Origin: CAZBBC01 sp964489835
GTDB taxonomy: Bacteria; Calditrichota; Calditrichia; JAJRVZ01
DNA length: 12,674 nucleotides
Assembly (NCBI GenBank): GCA_964489835.1
Contig: CAZBBC010000134.1
Location: 1 to 12,674, forward strand
Reading direction: 5' to 3'
Shown here one piece after another: positions 1 to 7,619 of the stretch. The notes beneath the pieces are model-generated. The model did no database searches. It was not told the origin of the DNA and was given only the letters and a program-made list of their open reading frames with translations. The translations under genes and the position numbers were made by a program. Every line of letters begins with the position of its first letter. Positions within the stretch are counted from its first letter, which is position 1.

Positions 1-28
1 TTGTCTTAGTTCTTTTTTCTTAAATGAG

Positions 29-101
29 GCTCCCATCGTCTAGAGGCCTAGGACACAGCCCTTTCACGGCTGCGACAGGGGTTCGACTCCCCTTGGGAGC
101 G
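29..101 (+). tRNA. tRNA-Glu (anticodon UUC)
   Basis: The cloverleaf can be folded by hand. The acceptor stem GCTCCCA (29-35) pairs with TGGGAGC (94-100). The anticodon stem CAGCC (56-60) pairs with GGCTG (68-72) around the seven-base loop CTTTCAC, which puts TTC at 63-65. The T arm carries GGTTCGACTCC. The discriminator base is G101. The 3' CCA is not encoded, since the next bases are CAG, so it would have to be added by CCA-adding enzyme. The gene decodes GAA/GAG and sits directly before an intrinsic terminator. Confidence 0.97.
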
Positions 102-106
102 CAGGT

Positions 107-139
107 AAGCCTATGTTTAATAAAAACATAGGCTTTTTT
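107..139 (+). terminator. intrinsic terminator after tRNA-Glu
   Basis: A perfect 12-bp stem, AAGCCTATGTTT (107-118) with AAACATAGGCTT (124-135), encloses a five-base loop and runs straight into a T tract (134-139). This is the textbook Rho-independent layout. It ends the tRNA transcript six bases after the discriminator and insulates the downstream regulator gene. Confidence 0.92.
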
Positions 140-186
140 GTTCTCGCTATTATATTATGCCTCACATCAAACACACCTAATTTTTA

Positions 187-217
187 TTGCCAACCCCGAT
201 CTTTGTAATTAAGTTTG
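187..217 (+). promoter_or_regulatory. Bacteroidota-type promoter for the HTCS gene
   Basis: TTG at 187-189, a 20-bp spacer and TAAGTTTG at 210-217 match the Bacteroidota housekeeping consensus TTG-N17-23-TAnnTTTG. Transcription would start near 223-226, leaving a leader of about 45 nt before the start codon at 272. The match is exact at the -7 element. A second site of the same type lies before the YceI gene, which supports use of this promoter class in the genome. Activity is inferred. Confidence 0.55.
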
Positions 218-223
218 TGATAA

Positions 224-246
224 TATTTGTAAATCTTTTACAAATA
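224..246 (+). promoter_or_regulatory. inverted repeat at the HTCS transcription start (candidate operator or leader hairpin)
   Basis: TATTTGTAAA (224-233) and TTTACAAATA (237-246) are perfect reverse complements separated by TCT. The repeat starts about 7 bp after the predicted -7 element, so it covers the likely +1 position and ends 25 bp before the start codon. It could bind a dimeric repressor or form an AT-rich leader hairpin. No oligo-T tract follows, so it is not an intrinsic terminator. Confidence 0.5.
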
Positions 247-271
247 CAAACCGGCACTGGATAAAGATCCT

Positions 272-3200
272 ATGGCCAGATTTATTTCCCCAATAGTAAT
301 TCTTTTTAGTCTTTGGATCTCCCTTTTTGCTCAGGGACATCAAATAAGTTTTGATCAACAGGATTACAAAAGTTTGGCAAATTGGGTTCGTTGTATGTAT
401 CAGGACAGTCGTGGATTTATATGGGTTGGTACTGTGAATGAGTTACGGCGCTTTGATGGCTATGATCTTGTTTACTACGAGCCACAACCCGGGGATACCA
501 CTTCTCTCTCTGGAAATAATATTCAATGCATCCTTGAAGATCATGCAGGAATGCTATGGATTGGTACCTTGTCGAATGGTCTGAATATGTATAATCCTTA
601 CACGGACAAATTTACCCGCTATCAGCAGGATGAAAATAATCCGCTTAGCTTATCAAATAATCGTGTTAGTGCCATTTACGAGGATAGGGAACAGAACCTG
701 TGGATTGGGGCAGCCGATGGTTTGAACAAGCTCGATAAAAAAACAAAACGCTTTATTTGCTACAAACAAGAAGGAAAATGGATTACTTCCATTAATGAGG
801 ATGAAAGTGGCATATTATGGGTATCAACCTGGGACGGACTTTTTCTTTTTGATCAAGCTCAGGAACGCTTTATCCCTTTCGGAGAGTATTTTGGAATAGA
901 GGATGTTTTTAGGAATAAACCGACCATGATCTGTTACCGCGATTCTTCCAATAACTTTTGGATCGGGACGGAGGGGTTGTATCAGTTTATAATAAAATCC
1001 AAAACAATAAACTATTATCCAATTCAAACGTCAAATATTTACCCGGTCTATTCCAATAAAGTAAAGGCAATATGGGATGCCGGAGATTTTCTGTGGGTGG
1101 GAAAAAGAAATGGTCTTTTCCAATTTAATAAGAAAGAAAAGACTTTTACCCGTTACGCACATGATCCGGCCAATCATTTAAGCGTTATAGAAGACGATAT
1201 TACAACAATCCTGAGAGACAGAAGTGGTTGCTACTGGTTCAGCGGATGGAGCAAAGGGATAAGTAAAAGAAATAACATACGCGAAAATGTTAAATACTAT
1301 TTGCCAAATCCATTTGATGGTGGGAGTATTGCAGATGCAATCCGGACTTTTTTCCTCTCAAAATCAGGAAAAATCTGGATCGGAACTGCTGCCAATGGTT
1401 TCCTCAGTTTTGACAAGCATACAGAACAATTCCGGCTCTTTCAGCATGACGCAGGAAATTCTAACAGCTTAAGCAGCAATGATACACGCTGCATTATTGA
1501 AGATCGGCGTGGTTTTGTCTGGATAGGAACTTATAAGGGTTTGAATAAATTTGATCCTACGATCGGACGGTTTTATATTTATAAATATAGTTCGCAAAAC
1601 GAAAACTCAATCAGCCATATCCGAATTCAATCACTCCTCGAAGCGTCTGATGGATCTATTTATGTGGGAACTTCCGGAGGATTCAATCATTTTGATCCTC
1701 TATCAGAAAAATTTACCCGCTATTTGAATTACCCGGATGATCCTCATAGCATCAGTAATAACTTTATCCCGGTCATTTATGAGGATAGTGAACATTTTAT
1801 TTGGATCGGTACTCGGGGCGGCGGGCTGAATCGGTTTGATCCCAAAACCAAGCAATTCATACATTACAAAAATGATCCGGCAAATCCTTTTTCTATCAGC
1901 AGCAATACTGTCTATGCTATTTACGAATTTTCTTATGAGAACCGTCCTACCCTGTGGGTTGGTACTGAGGGAGGTGGTTTATGCCGCTTCGACAAACAAA
2001 CGGAACAGTTTTTTACGTACTCAAAAAAAGACGGATTACCCAATAATGTGGTTAAGGAAATTATCAGCGATAATAAGGGCAATCTTTGGTTGGCTACCGT
2101 TGAACAAATCACAATGTTTAATCCGAATGAAAGGACCTTCAAAAATTACGAGATCAGCTCCGAAATGCCGGTGAATCCAAATACATGCCTTATGGACGGG
2201 GATGGTGAAATTTTCTTCGGTGGTGTGCGAGGCATGATTCGTTTTTTCCCGGACAGTCTGAAAAATAATCCTTATCGCCCCCCGATTGTTATTACTAATT
2301 TAAGGGTAAACAATCAGCCCGCCCAATTAGATACAGTTATATCAGAAAAAAAACGAATCGTTCTTTCTAATAAGAGCAATAATCTTAATTTTAAATTTGC
2401 TGCTCTCGATTTCAACTGTCCGGAAATGAATCAATATGCTTATAAAATGGAAGGACTTGATAAGGAGTGGATATACACGGATGCAACGAGACGATATGCC
2501 GCCTATACTTATATTGATCCAGGTAATTATGTTCTTCGCATTAAAGGTTCAAATAATGACGGTGTATGGAATGAGGAAGGCGCCTCTATCAAAATCATTA
2601 TTACCCCGCCCTGGTGGCAAACATCCTGGGCTTATGTGCTATATATAATCCTTTTCTGCACCGGATTAATCACCACTTGGCGACTTCAGACCAGGCGAAT
2701 CCGAATACGTCACGAGCTTAAAATGAAAAGTTTTGAGGCCCGGAAACTACAGGAAATCGATCACCTCAAATCTCACTTCTTTGCCAACATTTCCCACGAA
2801 TTCCGCACTCCGCTGACATTAATTCTGGGACCGGTTTCCAAGATGTTAACCAAAACCCGCAATAAAGCCGTCCAATATGACCTGCAATTGGTTATCCGCA
2901 ATGCCCGCCGCCTGCAGCGGCTAATCAACCAGCTGCTGGATCTCTCCAAATTGGAAATGGGCAAGATGTCCCTGCAAGCACAGGAAACCGATCTGATGGT
3001 TTTTTTAAACCGAATCGTTCAGTCCTTTAAATCTCAGGCCAAACTAAAAAACATCAAATTATCCTTTGTCGGCCATCATAAATTCCTGCCGGCTTTTATC
3101 GATCGGGAAAAACTTGAAAACATCTTGTATAATCTGTTATCCAACGCCTTTAAATTCACCCCGGACGGAGGAAAGATCCTGGTAAGGGCGACCGGTCCGG

Positions 3201-4318
3201 ATGCCACAACCGATGGTTTTATACATATTAGCGTATCCGACACCGGCAAAGGTATCCCATCCGACAAACTGGAACACATCTTTGACAGATTTTATCAGGT
3301 GGATGATTCTTACACCAAAGAGCAGGAAGGCAGCGGTATCGGTCTGGCGCTCACCAGGGAGCTGGTGGAACGTCATCATGGGAAAATTGAAGTGACAAGT
3401 AAACCAGGAAAAGGTACTACCTTTACCGTATTTATACCGGCAGGTAAAGATCATCTAAAACTGGATGAAATTATGGACACTACCGATTTAGCTTTGGAAG
3501 AGGAAATTGAAAAAGAGACAGAACCTGTCCGAGTGAAGAAATCACTCACCCCCAAATCTTTCCCCATCCTCCTCACGGTAGAGGATAATTCCGATATGCG
3601 CGCATATCTGGGAGAATGTCTGCAGGCGGACTATCGGCTTTTGGAAGCGGCAGACGGCAAAGGCGGCCTGCAACAGGCTCTGAAACATACCCCGGATCTG
3701 ATTATCAGTGATGTAATGATGCCGCACATGGATGGTTTTACTTTTTGCGGAAAAATCAAAACCGATGAACGCACCAGCCACATCCCGGTCATTTTGCTCA
3801 CGGCCCGTGCCGATGCAGAAAGCAAAATAGCTGGGCTGGAGACCGGAGCGGATGATTACCTGAGCAAACCATTTGATGCCAGGGAACTGAAAGTCCGGGT
3901 CAAAAATCTGATTGAGCAGCGGTGCAAATTGCGCGAAAGATTCAGCCGTGATGTAAACCTGAAACCATTGGACATGGCCTTTAATACAACCGACGAAAAG
4001 TTCCTGCAACGATTGATTGAGCTCATCGAGAACAATATCACCAATCCCGGATTTAGAGTGGATACATTTGTTAAAGAAATGGGAATGAGCCGGGCCCAAT
4101 TATATCGGAAACTGCACGCCCTTTGCGGTCAATCGGTGAAGGCGTTCGTTCGTATTGTGCGATTAAAACAGGCTGCCCTGCTGCTGAAACATCCCACCAC
4201 GACGATTGCCGAGGTGGCCTATCGGGTCGGTTTTAACAACCCTGCCTACTTTTCCGAATGTTTTCGTAAACAATTCGGTTTGTTGCCTTCTCAATATGAA
4301 GACGAAGCAAAACACTAA
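272..4318 (+). CDS. hybrid two-component system sensor kinase/AraC-type response regulator (HTCS)
   Basis: This 1348-aa protein carries both halves of a two-component system on one inner-membrane chain. A signal peptide (about 1-22) leads into 14 recognisable Reg_prop units (roughly 32-680, core W-[IV]-G-T), the count expected for two seven-bladed sensor propellers. A Y_Y_Y domain (about 697-782) and one transmembrane helix (about 786-804) follow. The cytoplasmic part has a HisKA domain with phospho-acceptor His842 in SHEFRTP; a HATPase with N-box from Asn954, DTGKGI at 990-995 and GSGIGLAL at 1020-1027; a receiver with Glu1104/Asp1105, phospho-acceptor Asp1147 and Lys1199; and an AraC-type HTH (about 1245-1348). 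All key residues are present, so it should be active. HTCS proteins usually sense glycan fragments in the periplasm and regulate nearby utilization genes. The ligand here is unknown. The ATG start is chosen because it gives a clean signal peptide; no strong Shine-Dalgarno is visible. Confidence 0.95.
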   Translation: MARFISPIVILFSLWISLFAQGHQISFDQQDYKSLANWVRCMYQDSRGFIWVGTVNELRRFDGYDLVYYEPQPGDTTSLSGNNIQCILEDHAGMLWIGTLSNGLNMYNPYTDKFTRYQQDENNPLSLSNNRVSAIYEDREQNLWIGAADGLNKLDKKTKRFICYKQEGKWITSINEDESGILWVSTWDGLFLFDQAQERFIPFGEYFGIEDVFRNKPTMICYRDSSNNFWIGTEGLYQFIIKSKTINYYPIQTSNIYPVYSNKVKAIWDAGDFLWVGKRNGLFQFNKKEKTFTRYAHDPANHLSVIEDDITTILRDRSGCYWFSGWSKGISKRNNIRENVKYYLPNPFDGGSIADAIRTFFLSKSGKIWIGTAANGFLSFDKHTEQFRLFQHDAGNSNSLSSNDTRCIIEDRRGFVWIGTYKGLNKFDPTIGRFYIYKYSSQNENSISHIRIQSLLEASDGSIYVGTSGGFNHFDPLSEKFTRYLNYPDDPHSISNNFIPVIYEDSEHFIWIGTRGGGLNRFDPKTKQFIHYKNDPANPFSISSNTVYAIYEFSYENRPTLWVGTEGGGLCRFDKQTEQFFTYSKKDGLPNNVVKEIISDNKGNLWLATVEQITMFNPNERTFKNYEISSEMPVNPNTCLMDGDGEIFFGGVRGMIRFFPDSLKNNPYRPPIVITNLRVNNQPAQLDTVISEKKRIVLSNKSNNLNFKFAALDFNCPEMNQYAYKMEGLDKEWIYTDATRRYAAYTYIDPGNYVLRIKGSNNDGVWNEEGASIKIIITPPWWQTSWAYVLYIILFCTGLITTWRLQTRRIRIRHELKMKSFEARKLQEIDHLKSHFFANISHEFRTPLTLILGPVSKMLTKTRNKAVQYDLQLVIRNARRLQRLINQLLDLSKLEMGKMSLQAQETDLMVFLNRIVQSFKSQAKLKNIKLSFVGHHKFLPAFIDREKLENILYNLLSNAFKFTPDGGKILVRATGPDATTDGFIHISVSDTGKGIPSDKLEHIFDRFYQVDDSYTKEQEGSGIGLALTRELVERHHGKIEVTSKPGKGTTFTVFIPAGKDHLKLDEIMDTTDLALEEEIEKETEPVRVKKSLTPKSFPILLTVEDNSDMRAYLGECLQADYRLLEAADGKGGLQQALKHTPDLIISDVMMPHMDGFTFCGKIKTDERTSHIPVILLTARADAESKIAGLETGADDYLSKPFDARELKVRVKNLIEQRCKLRERFSRDVNLKPLDMAFNTTDEKFLQRLIELIENNITNPGFRVDTFVKEMGMSRAQLYRKLHALCGQSVKAFVRIVRLKQAALLLKHPTTTIAEVAYRVGFNNPAYFSECFRKQFGLLPSQYEDEAKH

Positions 4319-4390
4319 ACTCATCTAAATCCCATCTCAAATCATTCTAATTATGAAAGGCCGCAGTATGTTTATTAATTGAGCGGTTTT

Positions 4391-4426
4391 AACCACGTGT
4401 ATATATATTTTATAGATATTGTGGTT
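4391..4426 (+). other. weak inverted repeat after the HTCS gene
   Basis: AACCAC (4391-4396) and GTGGTT (4421-4426) can pair across a 24-nt AT-rich segment 72 bp after the HTCS stop codon. There is no T tract behind it and the stem is short, so it is at best a poor terminator. Nothing else terminator-like is visible between the HTCS and the next gene, so read-through is possible. Confidence 0.2.
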
Positions 4427-4465
4427 TAATTCAAACACCACCCTGCAGGTTCATTCTTTACCCTC

Positions 4466-4496
4466 AAAATGAGACATTTCCCGTATAAATTGAGAC
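4466..4496 (+). promoter_or_regulatory. 21-bp-spaced TGAGAC direct repeat upstream of the beta-helix gene (candidate AraC/HTCS site)
   Basis: AAAATGAGAC (4466-4475) and AAATTGAGAC (4487-4496) share TGAGAC at 4470-4475 and 4491-4496, exactly 21 bp apart and in the same orientation, i.e. on the same face of the helix two turns apart. AraC-family regulators classically bind direct half-sites with this spacing, and the gene upstream encodes an AraC-type output domain. The site ends 81 bp before the downstream start codon. An alternative is a transposase-binding repeat from a decayed insertion-sequence end. Function is inferred. Confidence 0.35.
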
Positions 4497-4577
4497 GCCT
4501 CTGGTAGATAAAGATGATTTTGCGTTGTTATCTTCAGGCAAATAAAAAATATTTACCTATGTATAGTGAGGTGCGAT

Positions 4578-6617
4578 ATGAAACAGTCTATCTGTGCATT
4601 AGCATTTTTAACAGGATTAATTTCCTTTTCAATGGCCGGCATCATACATGTGCCGGCTGACCAGCCTTCTATCCAGGCAGGCATTAATGCGGCGGCAAAC
4701 GGCGACACGGTGCTGGTAGCAGAAAGCCTCTATTACGAAAATATCTATTTCAAAGGTAAGGCCATAACTGTAGCCAGTTATTTCCTGCTCGATAGTGACT
4801 CTGTTCATATTGATAGCACAATCATCAATGGCAGCCAGCCCAGCAATCCAGACAGAGGCTCGGTTGTTAGTTTTTTTTCCGGGGAGGATACGACTTCTGT
4901 TCTGTGTGGTTTCACAATTACCGGTGGTAATGGTACTATTTCAGGCGATAGCAGAGTAGGCGGGGGAATTTATTGTTATGCATCTGGTGCACGCATCATG
5001 CACAATAAGGTTATCAATAATTCGATTAGATACTCAAACTTGGCTCGCGGTGGTGGTATCGGCACATTTCCTTTCGGGAACAACTTTTACACTATAATTG
5101 AAAAGAACCTCATTGAAGCAGACTCATGTTTTGCTGTTAATGAAGGAGCACAGGGTGGGGGTATTTATATGCCACGTGGCAGGATCGATAGTAATATCAT
5201 ACGCGGTAACTATTGTCACGGCGGTGATCATGGATTGGGCGGCGGAATTCATGCTGCTTCAGACGTAGGTGTCGAAAGGCAACTTTATATAACAAACAAT
5301 ATAATTGAGAATAATGAAGTCTTGAGTGATGCCGAAGGTGGTTATGGGGGCGGAATAGACATTTATGGTGGTATAGTTGTTTACATATTAAATAATACGT
5401 TAAAAAACAATCAGGCAAGCGATCCGATTGCACCTGTTGGAGGAGGAATGAGGTTAAGATATCCAAAAGCACCCAGTATCATTCAAGGTAATACAATTAT
5501 TGAAAATTTTGTTAGCACTTTGGGTTCTGCTGGTGGTATTGCAATTATAGAAACACAAGGATTATCAATTACTGATAATAAATTCGAAAGGAATTCCAGC
5601 GGCTTTGGCGGTGGTATTTATGATGGCAGATCTTTGGAAACACTAATACAAGAGAATGAATTCATCAATAATACTGCTGACTCTTCTGGAGGTGGACTTT
5701 ATATCGGGGAATCCAATAATTCCACTATTGGTAAAAATATCTTCCAGGGTAATGCCGCCAAATACGGCGGGGGTATGTTAACGTTTAATGGCAATTATTC
5801 TATAACAAATAACATTATCGTTGAAAATGAGGCACAATGGGGTGGCGGAATTTTTGGAATAGAATACCCTCCACAGATATATCAAACGCAAATAATAAAT
5901 AACACACTTACCGAAAATATAGCGGATACAGCTGGCGGAATTTGGTTATGGGATCTTAAGAGTGTATTGTTAAATACGATTAGCTGGGGGAATAGCGCCA
6001 CCTTTGCCCAAGAAGTTTATGTGAAGGGTGGCACCATGGAGATCGCTTATTCCGATATCCGCTTTGGCGTTGACAGCATCGAAGTAACGAATGGAGGAAC
6101 GTTAAATTGGCTGGCAAATAATATTGACGACGATCCCTTATTGGTCGTCGACAGCTTATCAAATAACAGCCTCTGCATCGGTGCCGGAATCGATGTTTAC
6201 GATTTTGGCGGCGGTATCATTGCCAATAGCCCCTCGGAAGATATTAACGGTAGAGCGCGACCTTATCCGGTAGGTTCGAATCCGGATATGGGAGCGTGGG
6301 AATCGAAACTGGGTCCGCTTGGAATTGAGCCGCAGCCGATCGCTGGTAATCTTAAATCATATGCGCTTGAACAAAATTACCCCAATCCCTTTAATCCCAC
6401 CACAAACATCCGATTTGCAATTACGAATGGCGGATTTGTCTCGCTAAAAGTATACGATATAAACGGCAGAGAGGTAGCCACGCTAGTTTCGACAAGCCTG
6501 ACGATGGGGAATTACAAATACACCTGGGATGCAAAGGGAATGGCAAGTGGTGTCTATTTTTACAAATTAGAAGCTGATAATTTTATTCGGACCCGCAAGA
6601 TGATTTTAATCCGCTGA
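4578..6617 (+). CDS. secreted right-handed beta-helix repeat protein with C-terminal (type IX-like) sorting domain
   Basis: This 679-aa protein has a signal peptide (cleavage likely after SMA at 18-20). The segment at 23-67 (HVPADQPSIQAGINAAANGD, then ENI and GKAITVAS) is the usual entry of parallel beta-helix proteins of the pectin-lyase/NosD fold. Residues 128-455 hold about 12 GG[GI]-type turns (GGGIY, GGGIG, GGGIH, GGGMR, GGGLY, GGIW), similar to polymorphic outer-membrane-protein repeats. The tail (about 595-679) starts at LEQNYPNPFNPTTNIRF and ends in KMILIR, the FlgD-like/type A sorting domain that directs export across the outer membrane and surface attachment. I see no defined catalytic set, so binding or adhesion is as likely as polysaccharide cleavage. 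I chose the ATG at 4578, behind AGGTG at 4569-4573, over an in-frame GTG at 4566 that adds MRCD before a good signal peptide. It lies 259 bp downstream of the HTCS. Confidence 0.9.
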   Translation: MKQSICALAFLTGLISFSMAGIIHVPADQPSIQAGINAAANGDTVLVAESLYYENIYFKGKAITVASYFLLDSDSVHIDSTIINGSQPSNPDRGSVVSFFSGEDTTSVLCGFTITGGNGTISGDSRVGGGIYCYASGARIMHNKVINNSIRYSNLARGGGIGTFPFGNNFYTIIEKNLIEADSCFAVNEGAQGGGIYMPRGRIDSNIIRGNYCHGGDHGLGGGIHAASDVGVERQLYITNNIIENNEVLSDAEGGYGGGIDIYGGIVVYILNNTLKNNQASDPIAPVGGGMRLRYPKAPSIIQGNTIIENFVSTLGSAGGIAIIETQGLSITDNKFERNSSGFGGGIYDGRSLETLIQENEFINNTADSSGGGLYIGESNNSTIGKNIFQGNAAKYGGGMLTFNGNYSITNNIIVENEAQWGGGIFGIEYPPQIYQTQIINNTLTENIADTAGGIWLWDLKSVLLNTISWGNSATFAQEVYVKGGTMEIAYSDIRFGVDSIEVTNGGTLNWLANNIDDDPLLVVDSLSNNSLCIGAGIDVYDFGGGIIANSPSEDINGRARPYPVGSNPDMGAWESKLGPLGIEPQPIAGNLKSYALEQNYPNPFNPTTNIRFAITNGGFVSLKVYDINGREVATLVSTSLTMGNYKYTWDAKGMASGVYFYKLEADNFIRTRKMILIR

Positions 6618-6636
6618 TTTTTAATTTTCTATATTT

Positions 6637-6743
6637 GTTCTTTTGTCCCGCGGCGGATCTTTGACTTGGTACAAAAGAACCATCCCGATTAAGATTTTCT
6701 TATGTTCAGTTTTACTGAACTTAGAAAATCTTGATCGGGACAA
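6637..6743 (+). repeat. composite palindromic repeat element (REP/MITE-like)
   Basis: Three nested or overlapping inverted repeats lie within 107 bp. GTTCTTTTGT (6637-6646) pairs perfectly with ACAAAAGAAC (6671-6680). A long arm (6683-6710) pairs with 6714-6740 around a TTT loop with only one bulge and one mismatch. TTGTCCCG (6643-6650) is also the exact inverse of CGGGACAA (6736-6743), so an outer stem competes with the first hairpin. No T tract follows, so this is not a simple terminator. The design suits a dispersed REP- or MITE-like element, and the flanking tail to about 6795 may belong to it. Confidence 0.7.
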
Positions 6744-6863
6744 GGCTGTAAAATAATTCGAAGAAATTCTACTGCTCGCTTCACTAAAATTTTTAAGTCA
6801 CCCCTTTCTTTTAAATTTAAACTCACTTTAAAATAACCACTCCCAATTTTTAGTGGAAATAAA

Positions 6864-6893
6864 TTGACTAGTAATTACCGTTTCATAGGTTTG
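6864..6893 (+). promoter_or_regulatory. Bacteroidota-type promoter for the YceI gene
   Basis: TTG at 6864-6866 (part of TTGACT), a 19-bp spacer and TAGGTTTG at 6886-6893 match TTG-N17-23-TAnnTTTG exactly. Start of transcription would fall near 6900, giving a leader of about 35 nt containing the strong ribosome-binding site at 6922-6928. A 15-bp word repeated inside the gene (6845-6859) abuts the upstream side of this promoter. Confidence 0.65.
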
Positions 6894-6934
6894 AACTAAT
6901 CAACTTTTAACCATTTTAACCGGAGGAGTTAATC

Positions 6935-7582
6935 ATGAAGCGATTTTATGCCAAACTGGTGGTAAATGCATTATTACTAACATTAATTTTTAGTGGAAAC
7001 AGTTTTGCCGGAGCGGCAACGAAATGGAATTTAGATAAGGCTCATACGTCTATTAATTTCAGTATAGAGCACTTTGTGACAAAGGTTCCTGGTAGATTCG
7101 ATGATTTTAATATGGATATACATTTTGATCCGGAGAATCTTAAGGAAAGCAGCATTAATGTATCCATCCAGGCAAACAGCATCAATACGGGGTGGGGACC
7201 CAGAGACACTCATCTGAAAACGACTGATTGGTTCGATGCTAGTAAATATCCAATCATTTCTTTTAAAAGTTCAAAAATTTTAAGTAAGGGTAGTGGTAGC
7301 TATGTTGCCATCGGTAAATTGAAAATTAAGGATGTTGAAAAGGATGTTGAGTTACCCTTTAAATTACTCGGTGTGAAGCAAATTCCAGCAGAGATGAAAA
7401 ACATATATGGTGAAATTGATGAAGTAGCCAGTTTTGAGGTAGCTTTTTCTATTAATCGTAAGGACTATCATATCGGAACAGGCACTGATACTCCAGGATT
7501 AGCTGCCATGAGATATAGTCAGGTTGTAGGCAATGAGGTTAATATTATTATCGCCGTGGAAGCAAATCGTAAAACTTATTAA
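6935..7582 (+). CDS. YceI-like periplasmic protein
   Basis: This 215-aa protein has a signal peptide (1-25, cleavage after SFA) and a full-length YceI-like domain. It opens with KWNLDKAHTSINFSIEHFV, then shows GRFDDFNMDIHFDP, the SIN repeat segment, DWFDASKYPIISF at mid-domain and a final strand region with IGTGTDTPGL. YceI proteins are small lipocalin-like barrels that bind polyisoprenoid or amphipathic lipids in the periplasm. The physiological role is usually unknown, with links to stress and quinone or isoprenoid transport. The start is fixed by GGAGGAG at 6922-6928, six bases before the ATG. It has its own promoter and no clear operon partner; the next gene is on the other strand. No terminator is visible after the stop. 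Confidence 0.93.
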   Translation: MKRFYAKLVVNALLLTLIFSGNSFAGAATKWNLDKAHTSINFSIEHFVTKVPGRFDDFNMDIHFDPENLKESSINVSIQANSINTGWGPRDTHLKTTDWFDASKYPIISFKSSKILSKGSGSYVAIGKLKIKDVEKDVELPFKLLGVKQIPAEMKNIYGEIDEVASFEVAFSINRKDYHIGTGTDTPGLAAMRYSQVVGNEVNIIIAVEANRKTY

Positions 7583-7619
7583 TAGGCTATAAAAATTGTA
7601 TTTGTTTTTGGAGACCGGA

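Noticed and set aside
29..139. tRNA-Glu as an integration site of a genomic island
   Set aside because: No integrase gene and no repeated 3' tRNA fragment are visible in the window.
3542..4099. 185-aa minus-strand open frame opposite the HTCS receiver/HTH region
   Set aside because: It lies entirely within a gene with clear conserved domains on the other strand, has no recognisable motif and no ribosome-binding site; it is a codon-bias shadow.
4503..4523. Sigma-54 promoter (GG...GC) downstream of the TGAGAC repeat
   Set aside because: The GG and GC elements are much too far apart for a -24/-12 promoter.
4566..4577. GTG start for the beta-helix protein
   Set aside because: It adds only MRCD before a good signal peptide, and AGGTG at 4569-4573 fits the ATG at 4578.
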